From contig CAMUML010000024.1 in NCBI GenBank assembly GCA_947089855.1, positions 1-59,070 of the forward strand: a stretch of DNA of 59,070 bases, written 5' to 3'. Below, in pieces: positions 26,493 through 35,758 of the stretch. The position numbers and the translations under genes are program-made. Under the pieces are notes generated by a model. That model did no database searches, had not been told where the DNA came from, and saw nothing but the letters and a program-made list of their open reading frames with translations. The stretch comes from an uncultured Eubacterium sp. (lineage in GTDB: Bacteria > Bacillota > Clostridia > Lachnospirales > Lachnospiraceae). Position 1 is the stretch's first letter; every line of letters begins with the position of its first letter.

Positions 26493-28286
26493 ATGTTTGC
26501 AAACTTAAAAGTACGCACGAAACTTGTGATACTGACAACTGTAGCCGCAGCCTCTATGTTTATTATGGGTTTTTTAAACATGGATGGTATGGACAAGTCT
26601 TACAAGCAGTCCGTCTCCAGTATGAAAAAGGTGCTTTATGACGATTACGACGCACAGATCAAAAGCCAGGTAGAAAACGTCATTACCTTGCTGGAAGAAG
26701 AATATGCGGAATATCAAAGCGGAAGGTATACGCAGGAAGAGGCAAAACAAGCGGCTGCCGCTGCCGTAAGGGCACTCCGCTACGGAAATAACGGCTATTT
26801 TTGGATCGATACCTACGAAGGCGACAATGTCGTCTTGCTGGGGCAGGAGGTCGAAGGCACGAACCGCCTGGAAGAAAAAGACAGCAATGGGTACCAGATG
26901 ATAAAAGACATTATTAAAAACGGCCAGCAGCCAGACGGCGGTTTTACAGAATATTATTATACAAAAGAAGGTGGAAACGAAACTTACCCAAAACGCGCAT
27001 ACAGCAAAGCATTTGAACCGTGGCAGTGGGTAGTCGGCACTGGAAATTATATTGATGAGCTAGAAGAGATGTCCGTTTCCAATAACGAAGCAGTCAAAAC
27101 AATCTTCGACCATACCAAACGGCTTTCCATCCTATCGATAACCGTTTCTATCCTGCTGTTAATTGTGATAGCGCTGCTGATTGTTACCGATATTACAAAA
27201 TCGTTAAAAGCTGCCTCCCAAGAGCTAAACTGCATGGCTGACGGCGATTATACAAAAAGCTTTATGGAAAAATTTACAGGCCGCAAGGATGATTTTGGCG
27301 GATTGGCCCGCTGTATCCGTGATATGAAATCCGCAATGGTCCAATTAATCCGCCATGTACAGTCGGAATCAGAGTCCATCAATGCCGCAGCCGGTTCCGT
27401 AAACGAATGTGTTGCAAAGCTAAACGACGATATAGCAAGCGTATCTGCTGCATCGGAAGAACTGTCCGCAGGCATGCAGGAAACAGCAGCTACTACGACA
27501 ATGGCAAATGAATCCGCCGGCGAAATACATACCGCTGTAGAGCATATCGCCCACCGTTCCCAGGACGGGGCGCAGGGTGCTGCTGAAATCAAAGGGCGTG
27601 CCGGCCAGACAAATCTAAAAATCAAACAGGCACAGCAAAAAGCTGTCCAGTTAAAACAAGAAATCCAGCAGGATTTAGAGGCAGCCCTAGAAAATGCAAA
27701 GGTAATCGACCAGATTTACGAGCTGTCCGGCGTGATTATGAATGTTGTTTCCCAAACAAACCTGTTATCGTTAAACGCATCCATTGAAGCCGCCCGGGCG
27801 GGCGAAGCAGGCAAAGGCTTTGCCGTCGTCGCAGGTGAAATCGGAACGCTTGCGGAACAGTCCAGGCAAACCGTTATACAGATACAGGCAGTCACCCAGG
27901 AAGTGACGAAAGCGGTGGAAGACCTTTCGGCAAATGCCAGGAAACTATTGGAATTTGTCGTAAACGACGTAACCAACGACTACGAAGGGTTCCTTACGAT
28001 TGGCGAACAATACGACCAGGACGGTGCTTCGGTAGACAGCTTAATGAGCGATTTTAGCTCGATCGCCCAAGAGCTGTTCCAAAATATGGAAAACATTAAA
28101 AACTCCATGAGCGATATTTCAAAAGCAGCGGAAGAAGGCGCAGAAGGCACAACGGAAATCGCACAGCGCGCTTCGGAGATTGCAGGGGAATCCAGGGAAG
28201 TATTGGGCCAGGTCACAAAGACAAAGCAGAGTGCGGAACTTTTACAGGAAGAAATCGGGAAATTCCGGGTAAATAGTGCTGGGTAG
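26493..28286 (+). CDS. Methyl-accepting chemotaxis protein with a Cache sensor
   Basis: This 597-residue receptor would report an extracellular ligand to the CheA/CheW array. It has a first membrane helix (about 11-29), an outer single Cache-type domain (about 35-185, with [13 protein letters not shown] and [13 protein letters not shown]), a second helix (about 205-228), a HAMP region, and the cytoplasmic signalling hairpin. The tip reads [20 protein letters not shown], nearly invariant in the family. It starts behind GAAAGGGG. No other chemotaxis gene is in the window. Ligands of such Cache domains are often small organic acids; the one here is unknown. Confidence 0.95.
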   Translation: MFANLKVRTKLVILTTVAAASMFIMGFLNMDGMDKSYKQSVSSMKKVLYDDYDAQIKSQVENVITLLEEEYAEYQSGRYTQEEAKQAAAAAVRALRYGNNGYFWIDTYEGDNVVLLGQEVEGTNRLEEKDSNGYQMIKDIIKNGQQPDGGFTEYYYTKEGGNETYPKRAYSKAFEPWQWVVGTGNYIDELEEMSVSNNEAVKTIFDHTKRLSILSITVSILLLIVIALLIVTDITKSLKAASQELNCMADGDYTKSFMEKFTGRKDDFGGLARCIRDMKSAMVQLIRHVQSESESINAAAGSVNECVAKLNDDIASVSAASEELSAGMQETAATTTMANESAGEIHTAVEHIAHRSQDGAQGAAEIKGRAGQTNLKIKQAQQKAVQLKQEIQQDLEAALENAKVIDQIYELSGVIMNVVSQTNLLSLNASIEAARAGEAGKGFAVVAGEIGTLAEQSRQTVIQIQAVTQEVTKAVEDLSANARKLLEFVVNDVTNDYEGFLTIGEQYDQDGASVDSLMSDFSSIAQELFQNMENIKNSMSDISKAAEEGAEGTTEIAQRASEIAGESREVLGQVTKTKQSAELLQEEIGKFRVNSAG

Positions 28287-28308
28287 GGGCTGCTAGCCCC
28301 TATCCCAG
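28279..28308 (+). terminator. Stem-loop over the chemoreceptor stop codon
   Basis: CTGGG plus TAGGGGC pair with GCCCCTA plus CCCAG around a short loop, and the stem includes the TAG stop. It is strong, but no U-run follows, so it may protect the mRNA 3' end rather than stop transcription. Confidence 0.45.
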
Positions 28309-28311
28309 AAT

Positions 28312-28416
28312 GTTATACTGCAAACCGCCAGAATGTACAGTAATACAACTAAGAAAGTGCCTGGCTGGCGGTCTGCGGTCATGTTATACTGTAAATTTAA
28401 CGGGTGTGCAGTATAA
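28312..28416. repeat. Family C palindromic element, copy 1
   Basis: This 105-bp element begins GTTATACTGCA and ends TGCAGTATAA. Inside it CCGCCAG pairs with CTGGCGG, and ACTAAGAAAGTG is shared by all copies. Others are at 32626-32730 (inverted) and 56614-56718. It lies between the chemoreceptor and the convergent AAA/PD-(D/E)XK gene. Confidence 0.88.
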
Positions 28417-28448
28417 GATGCGCGCCTGCCCTGATGGCGGCAGCTTTG

Positions 28449-30143
28449 TTATTTTATCTGTTTTTTTGCCAGCATGGCCTTGCACCGCTTTTTATAGCAG
28501 GCGATCCCATATTTGAGGATATTCTCTACCCCATCGTCTTCAAGGTTCTCTTCATACTTTGTATATTCAATCTGTTTTAATGCCTCCTTACATGCCCCGT
28601 CCAGATCTCCTCCATGGGCATATTTCACTTCTATGATAATCCCCATATCACCGGTATCCGGTTCCACAAGAATATCCGCATATCCTTCTCCCATTTCCCG
28701 GTTGGAAGAAATGCCCCACCGGGTTTTCACTCCTAAGATTTCAAGCAGAACACCATGATAAAAATTTTCTTTCATGTTTGTTCTTACAGCTGTATCCCGG
28801 ATACTGATGGTTTTCCTTAAATATCCCGTGAAAATTTTTTCTACATTTTCTACATCCCCATTTTGCAGGGCGTTGCAGAAACGGTTCAGCATATCCCCGT
28901 CTTCCCGGACGTTCTCCTGAAAGAATTCCATAATCTGTGTTACATAAATATCCCGGATTTCCAGATTGGGGATCGCCAGTTTCATCCGCCTCCCCTCTGC
29001 TTTTCCCCGCTGGGTCAGATAACCGGTGGTAAAGAGCAGGCTCCAGATATTGTCAATGGACTGGTAAACTTCTGCATACGTGAGTTCCTGATGGATCTCC
29101 TTTGTAATGGATTCCCCCGCCACCAGGCGCTCAATCTCCCGTTTGGCTGTGGCATTGGCTGATTCCTGGATAAACCGTTTTACTGCGTCGTTGCTGCTGG
29201 TGTTGATCCAGTAGTTTTCCGGCTGCACATAAGGCTCGCTCCGGATCCTGTCGCAATGGTTCAGCACATCCCAAGGGCAATACAATTTTGCATTTCCAAA
29301 CTGGTAACCGTCATACCATCTTTTTACTGCTTCATAATGGTCCATTACATCATAATATTCCAGTAGTTCCCTTACTTCTTTGTCTGTAAAGCCAAAATAT
29401 TCATCAAAGCGTTCATCCGCAATCGTCAACACTTTTAGGTTGTTAAGGCCGGTAAAGATACTCTCCTTTGAAATTCGCAGGCACCCGGCCAGTACTGCTA
29501 ATTTCAGGCTGCTGTTCGTCTTTAGTACCTCCCCAAGCAGGATCCGGATCAAAGAGGCCATCTGGCTGTAGTATCCGTTCGCATGGGCTTTTGCCAGAGG
29601 AACATCATATTCATCAACCAGCACAATCACTTTTGCCCCATAATGTTTTTCCAGCATTCCGGACAACTGCCTTAAGCTGCTGCCAAGCGTAGCTTCATTC
29701 ATATGGTCGTCTAAGAGTTTTCGATACGCTGCTTTGTCATGGGCATTCAGCTGTTTACTGTCCAAAAGAACGTAGAACTCCGCCGCCGTTTCCATGATAA
29801 GCTGAACTGCCCTTTGATAAGCTACCTCATAGGATCTTGCGTCAATCCCTTTCAGGGAAACTGAAATAACTGGATATTTCCCCATATATTCCTCGCAGAG
29901 CGCGGTTTCTTTAGAAATATCCAACCCGTTAAAAATATGCGGATCCCCATTGAGGGAGAAAAAATGTTCCAGCATACTCATATTCAGCGTTTTCCCAAAT
30001 CTTCTGGGACGGGTGAACAGGTTTACCGCTCCCCAATTATGGAGTAATTCCGCAATAAACCCTGTTTTATCGATATAGTAAAAGTCTTCTTTTTGAAGTT
30101 CTTCAAAGCTTTCAATCCCAATCGGAAGTTTCTTCTTTCTCAT
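28449..30143 (-). CDS. AAA-ATPase-like / PD-(D/E)XK nuclease-domain protein
   Basis: This 564-residue protein belongs to a large family in gut Firmicutes and Bacteroidetes that pairs a degenerate AAA-type ATPase (PF09820) with a C-terminal PD-(D/E)XK nuclease-like domain (PF08011). The opening LPIGIESFEELQKEDFYYID and the P-loop-like RPRRFGKTLNM are hallmarks, as are VIVLVDEYDVPLAKA (Walker B) and the nuclease-like YADILVEPDTGDMGIIIEVKYA, with D, E and K in place. Biological function is unknown; many paralogues per genome suggest a mobile or defence-related role. The start (30143, or the ATG two codons upstream) is ambiguous. Family C repeat copy 1 lies just past its 3' end. Confidence 0.85.
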   Translation of the reverse strand: MRKKKLPIGIESFEELQKEDFYYIDKTGFIAELLHNWGAVNLFTRPRRFGKTLNMSMLEHFFSLNGDPHIFNGLDISKETALCEEYMGKYPVISVSLKGIDARSYEVAYQRAVQLIMETAAEFYVLLDSKQLNAHDKAAYRKLLDDHMNEATLGSSLRQLSGMLEKHYGAKVIVLVDEYDVPLAKAHANGYYSQMASLIRILLGEVLKTNSSLKLAVLAGCLRISKESIFTGLNNLKVLTIADERFDEYFGFTDKEVRELLEYYDVMDHYEAVKRWYDGYQFGNAKLYCPWDVLNHCDRIRSEPYVQPENYWINTSSNDAVKRFIQESANATAKREIERLVAGESITKEIHQELTYAEVYQSIDNIWSLLFTTGYLTQRGKAEGRRMKLAIPNLEIRDIYVTQIMEFFQENVREDGDMLNRFCNALQNGDVENVEKIFTGYLRKTISIRDTAVRTNMKENFYHGVLLEILGVKTRWGISSNREMGEGYADILVEPDTGDMGIIIEVKYAHGGDLDGACKEALKQIEYTKYEENLEDDGVENILKYGIACYKKRCKAMLAKKQIK

Positions 30144-30179
30144 CTCCATCTCTTCCCTGGCCCCTTCCATCATCTCGTA

Positions 30180-30559
30180 TCAGTTGTTTTCATCCGGCCA
30201 GCAAGGCTTTCCTTTTGCAGGAGCCTTATCCCATAATAGGCAAATCCGCGCTGCACTAGAAATAATTTCCCTAGCCAGGTATAGGCCGATACCGACGCCT
30301 TCTTCCTTATAGGCGCGTTGTTCCCGGTAAAACGCTTGAAGATGTCGTTTTGTTGAAAATCGCTTCTTCTGTCCATTTTGGGTCAAACCTGACACGCAGC
30401 TGCTTAGGGCAGTGTGCTTCAACCGTCTGCCCCTTGTGTGCGGCAGCCGACCTGTTCCAGCGTATAGGCAGGCGTGGGTGCATAGCCGTTTTTTTGCATG
30501 TGGTAGCACAGGCCGTCGTTTAACAGCTCGTCATCTTCTATAATTAATATTTTTTCCAT
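30180..30559 (-). pseudogene. Remains of a two-component system (response regulator joined to kinase fragments)
   Basis: Reading leftward from an ATG at 30559, which still has an AAAGGAGC ribosome site, the first 32 residues are a response regulator N-terminus (MEKILIIEDDELLNDGLCYH). The frame then leaves the receiver. In another frame come kinase pieces: QLRVRFDPKWTEEAIFN (the start of the N box), then DIFKRF, and after a further frame change FYREQRAYKEEGVGIGLYLA (the G2 box). The rest of the regulator, the kinase sensor and the phosphorylation helix are missing. It is therefore a decayed regulator and kinase pair with internal deletions and frameshifts. The kinase pieces resemble the intact kinase at 63-980. 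Confidence 0.85.
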
Positions 30560-30663
30560 ATGAGGCTGCTCCTTTACGTGTCGTATGCGTATCCGCCTAA
30601 ATTCTGGTTCCATTATATCCGATTCCCCCTCAAAATGCAACACAACATCCGGGAGGCCATTTC

Positions 30664-31143
30664 TTATTTATGATAAGGCTCCCCATTTATGATCCGGAAG
30701 CTGCGGTAAATTTGTTCCAGCAAAATAACCCGCATTAACTGATGCGGAAATGTCATGTTAGAAAAGCTTAACCGCAGGTCCGCCCGGTCTAAAACAGCTT
30801 TTGACAGCCCAAGCGACCCTCCGATCACAAACAGGATGTGGCTGGCCCCATTTACGCCAAGGCTTTTGATTTTTTCCGCAAAAGCGATGGAATCATACGC
30901 TTTTCCGTCTATGGCAAGTGCAATGACATAAGTACCGCTGTGTATCTGCTTTAACAGCCGGCCGCCCTCTTTTTCCAAAATCTGCATTTTTTCCCGCTCC
31001 CCTGCTTCTTCTGGTGCTTTTTCATCCGGCACTTCTATTATGGAAAGTTTTGCATAACGCCCCAGCCTTTTTTGAAATTCGAAAATGGCTTCCCGGTAAA
31101 ACGGTTCTTTTATTTTCCCAACTGTTAAAATGGTAATTTTCAT
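30664..31143 (-). CDS. rlmH: 23S rRNA (pseudouridine1915-N3)-methyltransferase
   Basis: RlmH methylates N3 of pseudouridine 1915 in helix 69 of 23S rRNA, using S-adenosylmethionine. At 159 residues it has the normal length. Signatures are ITILTVGKIKEPF, LAIDGKAYDS, FVIGGSLGLSKAVL (the SPOUT knot) and the C-terminal RVILLEQIYRSFRI with GEPYHK. The start at 31143 has a GGAGAAAA site; a longer reading would begin before it. It stands alone, divergent from the zinc-ribbon gene. Confidence 0.97.
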   Translation of the reverse strand: MKITILTVGKIKEPFYREAIFEFQKRLGRYAKLSIIEVPDEKAPEEAGEREKMQILEKEGGRLLKQIHSGTYVIALAIDGKAYDSIAFAEKIKSLGVNGASHILFVIGGSLGLSKAVLDRADLRLSFSNMTFPHQLMRVILLEQIYRSFRIINGEPYHK

Positions 31144-31209
31144 AGTTTTTTCTCCAATTTGCATTTTTCCGTAGATTTTAAAAAGAAATGTGTTATAATG
31201 TGATTATCT

Positions 31210-31243
31210 TGTAACAGTTCAATGGATTATCTGAACTGTTACA
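31210..31243. promoter_or_regulatory. Perfect 12-bp inverted repeat between divergent genes
   Basis: TGTAACAGTTCA, 10-nt loop, TGAACTGTTACA. It lies just after a TATAAT box (31194-31199) on the plus strand, so it could be an operator for the zinc-ribbon/xpt unit or a hairpin in its leader. A purine riboswitch, common before xpt, is not visible here. Confidence 0.45.
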
Positions 31244-31318
31244 TTATCTTAACGGTTAACCGATAAATTGTACAGTAAAAATTGCCAATTCACACAACAG
31301 ACAGGAGAACGATCGAAC

Positions 31319-31972
31319 ATGTGGTGTCCAAAATGCAAAGCAGAATACCGTGACGGCATTAAAGTATGCGCAGACTGCGGGCTGCCCCTGGTGGAAGCGC
31401 AGCCGATGCAGCTGGATACTTCCCCAGTGGAAGAAAAAATAGGCGTCTTAAAGCGGATGGACAGCCGTGAAACCTTGCAGTCCCTTTCGGACGGAAATAA
31501 CGCATATGTGAAAAAAAGCACAAAATACGAAGACATGAAGTCCAGTGCCTATGCATTTTTACTCGTAGGCGTAGGCGGCATTGTGCTTTTGATCCTTGCA
31601 TTTGCAGGTGTGCTTCCAGGGCCGCTTGCGGAACATATGAAAGGGCTTATGGGGATTGTGATGGGAGGCATGTTCCTTATTTTTTTTGTGATCGGAATGC
31701 GTTCTGCCTGCAAACTCGGAGGTTTAAAGGCACAAGTGCTGGCTGAACAGCAGCAAACAGATGCCGCCCACAGCTGGTTTTATAACAACTATTCCGCAAA
31801 AGCTGTGGATGTTTCGATGGAAATCAATGCGTCCGATGAACTGCAGCAAAAATTTTTCCTGCGCAGCCAGTTTATCAAACGCGTGCTGTGTACACAGTTT
31901 CCCGATTATGAAGATTCTTTTTTGGATTTTTTAACGGAACAATTCTATGAAGAATTATTCCCGCACGACTAA
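31319..31972 (+). CDS. Zinc-ribbon membrane protein of unknown function
   Basis: This 217-residue protein begins [20 protein letters not shown], a four-cysteine zinc ribbon (two CxxC pairs). A linker follows, then two transmembrane helices (about residues 80-101 and 108-128) and a soluble C-terminal region of about 85 residues with many acidic and aromatic residues. The start at 31319 follows AGGAGAACG; an earlier in-frame ATG lacks a ribosome site. Similar small proteins are common in Lachnospiraceae but have no known function. It is 14 bp ahead of xpt and likely co-transcribed with it. Confidence 0.8.
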   Translation: MWCPKCKAEYRDGIKVCADCGLPLVEAQPMQLDTSPVEEKIGVLKRMDSRETLQSLSDGNNAYVKKSTKYEDMKSSAYAFLLVGVGGIVLLILAFAGVLPGPLAEHMKGLMGIVMGGMFLIFFVIGMRSACKLGGLKAQVLAEQQQTDAAHSWFYNNYSAKAVDVSMEINASDELQQKFFLRSQFIKRVLCTQFPDYEDSFLDFLTEQFYEELFPHD

Positions 31973-31986
31973 CAGGAGGAGAAATC

Positions 31987-32580
31987 ATGAAATTACTAGA
32001 AGAAAGAATACTGGCAGAAGGCACCGCCATCGATGAAAATATCTTAAAGGTGGACGGGTTTATTAACCATCAGGTCGAACCAGAGTTGATGCGGGCGATC
32101 GGGAAAGATTTTGCCACACACTTCAAGGATAAAGGCATCACAAAAGTGGTTACCATTGAAAGCTCCGGCATTGCGCCTGCCCTGATGACGGCAGAGGCAA
32201 TGGGCGTACCGCTGTTGATCCTGAAAAAATCGCCGTCCAAAGTTTTAAATGCAAATATGTTCCAGACGGTAGTTACTTCTTTTACCAAAGGCAGCAGTTA
32301 TGAATTGACGCTTGCCGGGCATCTGATTTCGGAAAATGACCATGTGCTGATCATTGATGATTTCCTGGCAAACGGTGAGGCGGCAACGGGCGCTATCCGC
32401 TTAATCCGCAAAGCCCACGCTACGGTTGCAGGGGTAGGCATTTTAATCGAAAAATCGTTCCAGCCTGGACGTGCAAAACTGGAGGAACAGGGGTTTTATG
32501 TTTATTCGCAGGTCCGTATTGCAAGGCTTGGCAAAGGGGTGATCGAGCTTTTGCAGGGTGAAGAAGACGCAGGCAACTAA
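31987..32580 (+). CDS. xpt: Xanthine phosphoribosyltransferase
   Basis: Xpt salvages xanthine by transferring it to phosphoribosyl pyrophosphate to form XMP. The 197-residue protein matches the Bacillus enzyme along its length: [36 protein letters not shown], the PRPP-binding loop [16 protein letters not shown], and IEKSFQPGR. An AGGAGGAG site precedes the ATG. It lies directly downstream of the zinc-ribbon membrane protein, an unusual partner. Family C repeat copy 2 lies 45 bp past the stop. Confidence 0.97.
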   Translation: MKLLEERILAEGTAIDENILKVDGFINHQVEPELMRAIGKDFATHFKDKGITKVVTIESSGIAPALMTAEAMGVPLLILKKSPSKVLNANMFQTVVTSFTKGSSYELTLAGHLISENDHVLIIDDFLANGEAATGAIRLIRKAHATVAGVGILIEKSFQPGRAKLEEQGFYVYSQVRIARLGKGVIELLQGEEDAGN

Positions 32581-32625
32581 TGTCAAGTATTTTACAAAGG
32601 CTGTCTATAAAAATAAATCCATAAC

Positions 32626-32730
32626 TTATACTGCACACCAGTTAAATTTACAGTATAACCTGACTGCAGACCGCCAGCCGGGCACTTTCTTGGTTACGTT
32701 ACTGTACATTCTGGCGGTTTGCAGTATAAC
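32626..32730. repeat. Family C palindromic element, copy 2 (inverted)
   Basis: A 105-bp copy of the element at 28312-28416 in the opposite orientation, ends TTATACTGCA and TGCAGTATAA, with the internal CACTTTCTT and CTGGCGG motifs. It sits between xpt and the blaI-type promoter. The stretch 32731-32899 holds nothing else I can recognise. Confidence 0.88.
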
Positions 32731-32899
32731 ATTCCGAAAAGGGTTGGCCGCCGCTGCTGCAAGTAGTGGCGGCTATTTCGTTGCTATTTACGGCCTGTAG
32801 GCCACAATTAACAGCGTTCCTGGTTCGGCATTTCCTAGTTTAGGTTGTTTCAATCTGATAAAACAAATTCGCAAGGGCAACAACGAGTGGGCAAAAGCC

Positions 32900-32951
32900 T
32901 TGACAAAACTGTCTAATGGTGTTAGACTCATATTGTCTAATACAATTAGAC
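32900..32951 (+). promoter_or_regulatory. Promoter with two operators for the blaI-M56 operon
   Basis: TTGACA (32900-32905), 17-bp spacer and TAGACT (32923-32928) form the promoter. Operator 1, GTCTAATGGTGTTAGAC (32911-32927), fills the spacer and -10 box. Operator 2, GTCTAATACAATTAGAC (32935-32951), covers the start region. Each is a 6-5-6 inverted repeat with the same arms, 24 bp apart start to start. Binding by the BlaI-type repressor encoded next is inferred from position and symmetry. Confidence 0.8.
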
Positions 32952-33025
32952 GGCTTTCTAGGCAGCTGCGCTCCGGTGCATTTCAATATTGGAAGATGTT
33001 GGTTTTCCAGAAAGGAGGAGTTTTT

Positions 33026-33406
33026 ATGAAACCCTATCAATTAGGTGAAATGGAAAAAAAGTTTGCGGATATGCTATGGGAGAAAGCTCCCATTGCTACG
33101 AGGGAGGTGGTAAAATTATGTGAAGCAGCTTTTGGGTGGAAGCGGACAACGGCTTATACGATGCTAAAACGGCTATGCGACCGGAACTTGTTTGTAAATA
33201 CAGGCGGTATGGTAACTGCCCTGATGCCAAAGGAAGATTTCCAGGCGGCACAGGGGGAACAATTTATCAATGAAACGTTTGACGGTTCGCTGCCGCAGTT
33301 TTTAGTCGCGTTTTGCAGGCGCAGGAAGCTAGGGAAACGGGAAATTGTAGAATTGAAGAAATTTATTGAAGGCTATGAAGACGATAAGGAAGGAGGCAGC
33401 TTATGA
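33026..33406 (+). CDS. BlaI/MecI-family transcriptional repressor
   Basis: This 126-residue winged-helix repressor matches the BlaI/MecI/CopY family: YQLGEMEKKFADMLWEKAPI, then a recognition region KRTTAYTMLKRLCDRN, and a dimerisation tail (FCRRRKLGKREIVELKKFIE). In known systems the partner membrane protease causes the repressor to be cut when a signal is bound. The start at 33026 is fixed by AAAGGAGGAG; the reading extends upstream through the promoter, which cannot be coding. Two operator-like palindromes lie 75-115 bp upstream. It overlaps the M56 gene by 4 bp (ATGA), which suggests coupled translation. Confidence 0.93.
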   Translation: MKPYQLGEMEKKFADMLWEKAPIATREVVKLCEAAFGWKRTTAYTMLKRLCDRNLFVNTGGMVTALMPKEDFQAAQGEQFINETFDGSLPQFLVAFCRRRKLGKREIVELKKFIEGYEDDKEGGSL

Positions 33407-35670
33407 CCAAGGTCTTTATCCGTGTTTTAAATATGAGCCTGACTGGGGGCATTGTTATTTTAGCTGTCTTGTTGTTACGGCTGTTTTTGAAAAAAGCACC
33501 GAAAATCTTTTCCTATTGCCTGTGGGCGGCTGTCCTGTTCCGGCTGCTGTGCCCCGTATCTTTTACTGCGGGCTTCTCCCCTTTTGCCATGTTAAAGGCG
33601 CCGTTTCCACAGCAGGTAGAACCAGGATACCTTTCCGTAGGCTTGGAATCCGAGTGGCAGCCAGTCCGTTGGAATAGGGTTTCCAGCCAATCCTCGGACA
33701 GCTTAAGCCAAGGCAGCCAAGGCGCCGCAGACGAAAAAATAGTGGAAACAGGGCAAAAGGAACTGCCCATCCGCATGGGTGCGGTACTTTGGATACTTGG
33801 AGCCAGCCTGCTGGCAGGTTCGAGCGTGCGGGCTTACTTGAAATTAAAACGGCATTTAAAAGGTTCGGTATGGGTAACGGAAAATATCTATACGGCTCCA
33901 AGCATTGCTACCCCATTTGTTACCGGTATTTTCCGGCCGTCTATTTATCTGCCTTCCCACCTTGGAGCGGAAGGACGGGCTTATGCGCTGCTCCATGAGC
34001 AAGTACATATTAGGCGGGGCGACCATATTTTAAAATTGATTGGATTTTTGGCCTTGTGCATCCACTGGTTTAACCCGCTTGTATGGGCTGCTTTTATCTT
34101 AAGCAGCAAAGATATGGAAATGTCCTGTGATGAAGCGGTGATCCGTAAGATGGGCGCTTCTGTGAAAAAAGGGTATGCAAACACCCTGCTAGCTATGGCA
34201 ACTGGAAAGGCGGCAATCAGCGGCACCCCGCTTGCTTTTGGGGAAGGGGATGTTGGCAGCCGCATTAAAAATGTCCTCCGGTACCGGCAGCCTGCAGCTG
34301 TTGCCGTAAAAGCTTTAACACTTATCTGTGCCGCTTGTGTGGCCATTTTGCTTGCAAACCCGTCTGTCAATGCCAAAACAAGTTTTGCCAGCCAAAAGGC
34401 AGCTGGTTCCGATGTAAAGAAAAACCCTGCGAAAAACAAAACAGCGCAGCCAAAACAAAATACTGCCCAAAACCAGGCGGCACAGCCAAAACAGGTTACG
34501 GGCAAGGACCAAACAGCGCAGCCAAAACAAAGCGATGTCAAGCTTTATGAGATGTCGATACGCAGCATTGCACAAAAGGAACGGACGGTTGATTCCTATG
34601 TCCCTCCGTTTCAATCCCAAAAAAGCAAGTATTTTAAAGGTGGCAGGCCGCTTGCAATTGCAGATAACTGCCAGTTCCTGGTAAACTTCAGTATGAATAG
34701 GAATCCGGTAGATAGCTACCAGGAGGTTACGTTTGGCCAATTTGCAGACCTGGTCAATAAAAGCCCGCAGGAGTTAAATAAGCCATGTATGGTTCAGATA
34801 GCAGGCGGACAAATCGTTTCTATTGCTTTAAAAAGCGCCTGGTACGATTATGGCATTTCCCCAGCTGATAGCGTACCGTATGCTACAATTTATGATACGC
34901 TGGCCGCTAAAGGGGAAAGCGCTTTTTCCAAACATTATTCCAAGGTTTCTTCCAAACGTCTGGATATAGCAGACAGGGATGGTATGGAAACCGTGGAAAC
35001 CTATATATCAGATGATAAGGACAGCGGCGTTGTGCTGATACGGGATAAGGATGGCCAAGTCCTTAACACCCAGGATGCTTCTACCGCAAGGGCCGGATGG
35101 AAAAATATATACGTTGGCAGTACAAAAGAAGGTGGTTTTATCCTAAATGTAGGTATCGAAGACCGCTTTGATTACGGCCTCTACAGCTATAGCGTCTACC
35201 GGCTGGACCAGGAAGGCAAATACCTGCTTGGCGCTGGTTCTGAATTTGAATTCCATCTGGGTGGGGGCAGCGATCTTATTTATGATGATTCCGTATTGAA
35301 AGAGTGGCTGAAACCAATGGGCTATTACCTGCAAAACAGCCAGTTGGTTTTAAGCACCCAGGATGGGGCCATACGGACAGAAGCTGTGTCAGAGGCAGGC
35401 AAGTACAATTACGGGACTTTAAACCTAAAAGGAAGGGCATTGGAAATCAGTGCTTCCGATAAGGATATGGTCCATTTCCATGATAACTGGTATAGTAAAA
35501 AAATATTGCCGGAAAAAACCGTCGAGTGGCTATCCTGGTATAACCAGCTGCCAGAGGAAGAACAATTGGCCGTCAGTGCTGTTCCAAAGGGGCTGCTAGA
35601 TTGGCCAAATAGCGCTTGGAAAGCCCAAAAGGATGCGGCTGCTGGAAACTTGGCCGCAACTACGCCATGA
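33403..35670 (+). CDS. BlaR1-like M56 membrane metallopeptidase with an unrecognised ectodomain
   Basis: This 755-residue protein has a BlaR1/MecR1-like membrane protease part: helices at about 12-30, 35-53 and 124-142, the zinc motif HEQVH (198-202) with a likely third ligand in SCDEA (about 244), and a fourth helix (301-319). After a linker with three AQPKQ units (about 348-376), some 375 residues lie outside the cell. In BlaR1 this part is a penicillin-binding domain; I see no SxxK/SxN/KTG set here, so the signal is probably not a beta-lactam. It shows repeated Tyr, Gly and Asp-rich beta-like segments (GLYSYSVYRLDQEGKYLLG). It presumably triggers loss of the BlaI-type repressor encoded just upstream. 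Confidence 0.88.
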   Translation: MTKVFIRVLNMSLTGGIVILAVLLLRLFLKKAPKIFSYCLWAAVLFRLLCPVSFTAGFSPFAMLKAPFPQQVEPGYLSVGLESEWQPVRWNRVSSQSSDSLSQGSQGAADEKIVETGQKELPIRMGAVLWILGASLLAGSSVRAYLKLKRHLKGSVWVTENIYTAPSIATPFVTGIFRPSIYLPSHLGAEGRAYALLHEQVHIRRGDHILKLIGFLALCIHWFNPLVWAAFILSSKDMEMSCDEAVIRKMGASVKKGYANTLLAMATGKAAISGTPLAFGEGDVGSRIKNVLRYRQPAAVAVKALTLICAACVAILLANPSVNAKTSFASQKAAGSDVKKNPAKNKTAQPKQNTAQNQAAQPKQVTGKDQTAQPKQSDVKLYEMSIRSIAQKERTVDSYVPPFQSQKSKYFKGGRPLAIADNCQFLVNFSMNRNPVDSYQEVTFGQFADLVNKSPQELNKPCMVQIAGGQIVSIALKSAWYDYGISPADSVPYATIYDTLAAKGESAFSKHYSKVSSKRLDIADRDGMETVETYISDDKDSGVVLIRDKDGQVLNTQDASTARAGWKNIYVGSTKEGGFILNVGIEDRFDYGLYSYSVYRLDQEGKYLLGAGSEFEFHLGGGSDLIYDDSVLKEWLKPMGYYLQNSQLVLSTQDGAIRTEAVSEAGKYNYGTLNLKGRALEISASDKDMVHFHDNWYSKKILPEKTVEWLSWYNQLPEEEQLAVSAVPKGLLDWPNSAWKAQKDAAAGNLAATTP

Positions 35671-35707
35671 AGATTTTCTGGAACGGATTTCCCTTTTATG
35701 GCTTTAC

Positions 35708-35749
35708 AAACAGCCCGCAGATACTGGAATAAATACCTGCGGGCTGTTT
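35708..35749. terminator. Bidirectional terminator between convergent genes
   Basis: AAACAGCCCGCAG and CTGCGGGCTGTTT form a perfect 13-bp stem around a 16-nt loop between the M56 gene and the convergent MMPL gene. The A and T runs are part of the stem, as in two-way terminators. Confidence 0.75.
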
Positions 35750-35758
35750 GGCCTTATG

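Noticed and set aside
33981-34541. A 186-codon minus-strand frame with repeated FGCA-type segments
   Set aside because: The repeats are the mirror of the AQPKQ linker in the M56 protein on the other strand.
33403-35670. Calling the M56 protein a true BlaR1 (beta-lactam sensor)
   Set aside because: The protease part fits, but the outer domain shows none of the penicillin-binding motifs and there is no beta-lactamase gene.
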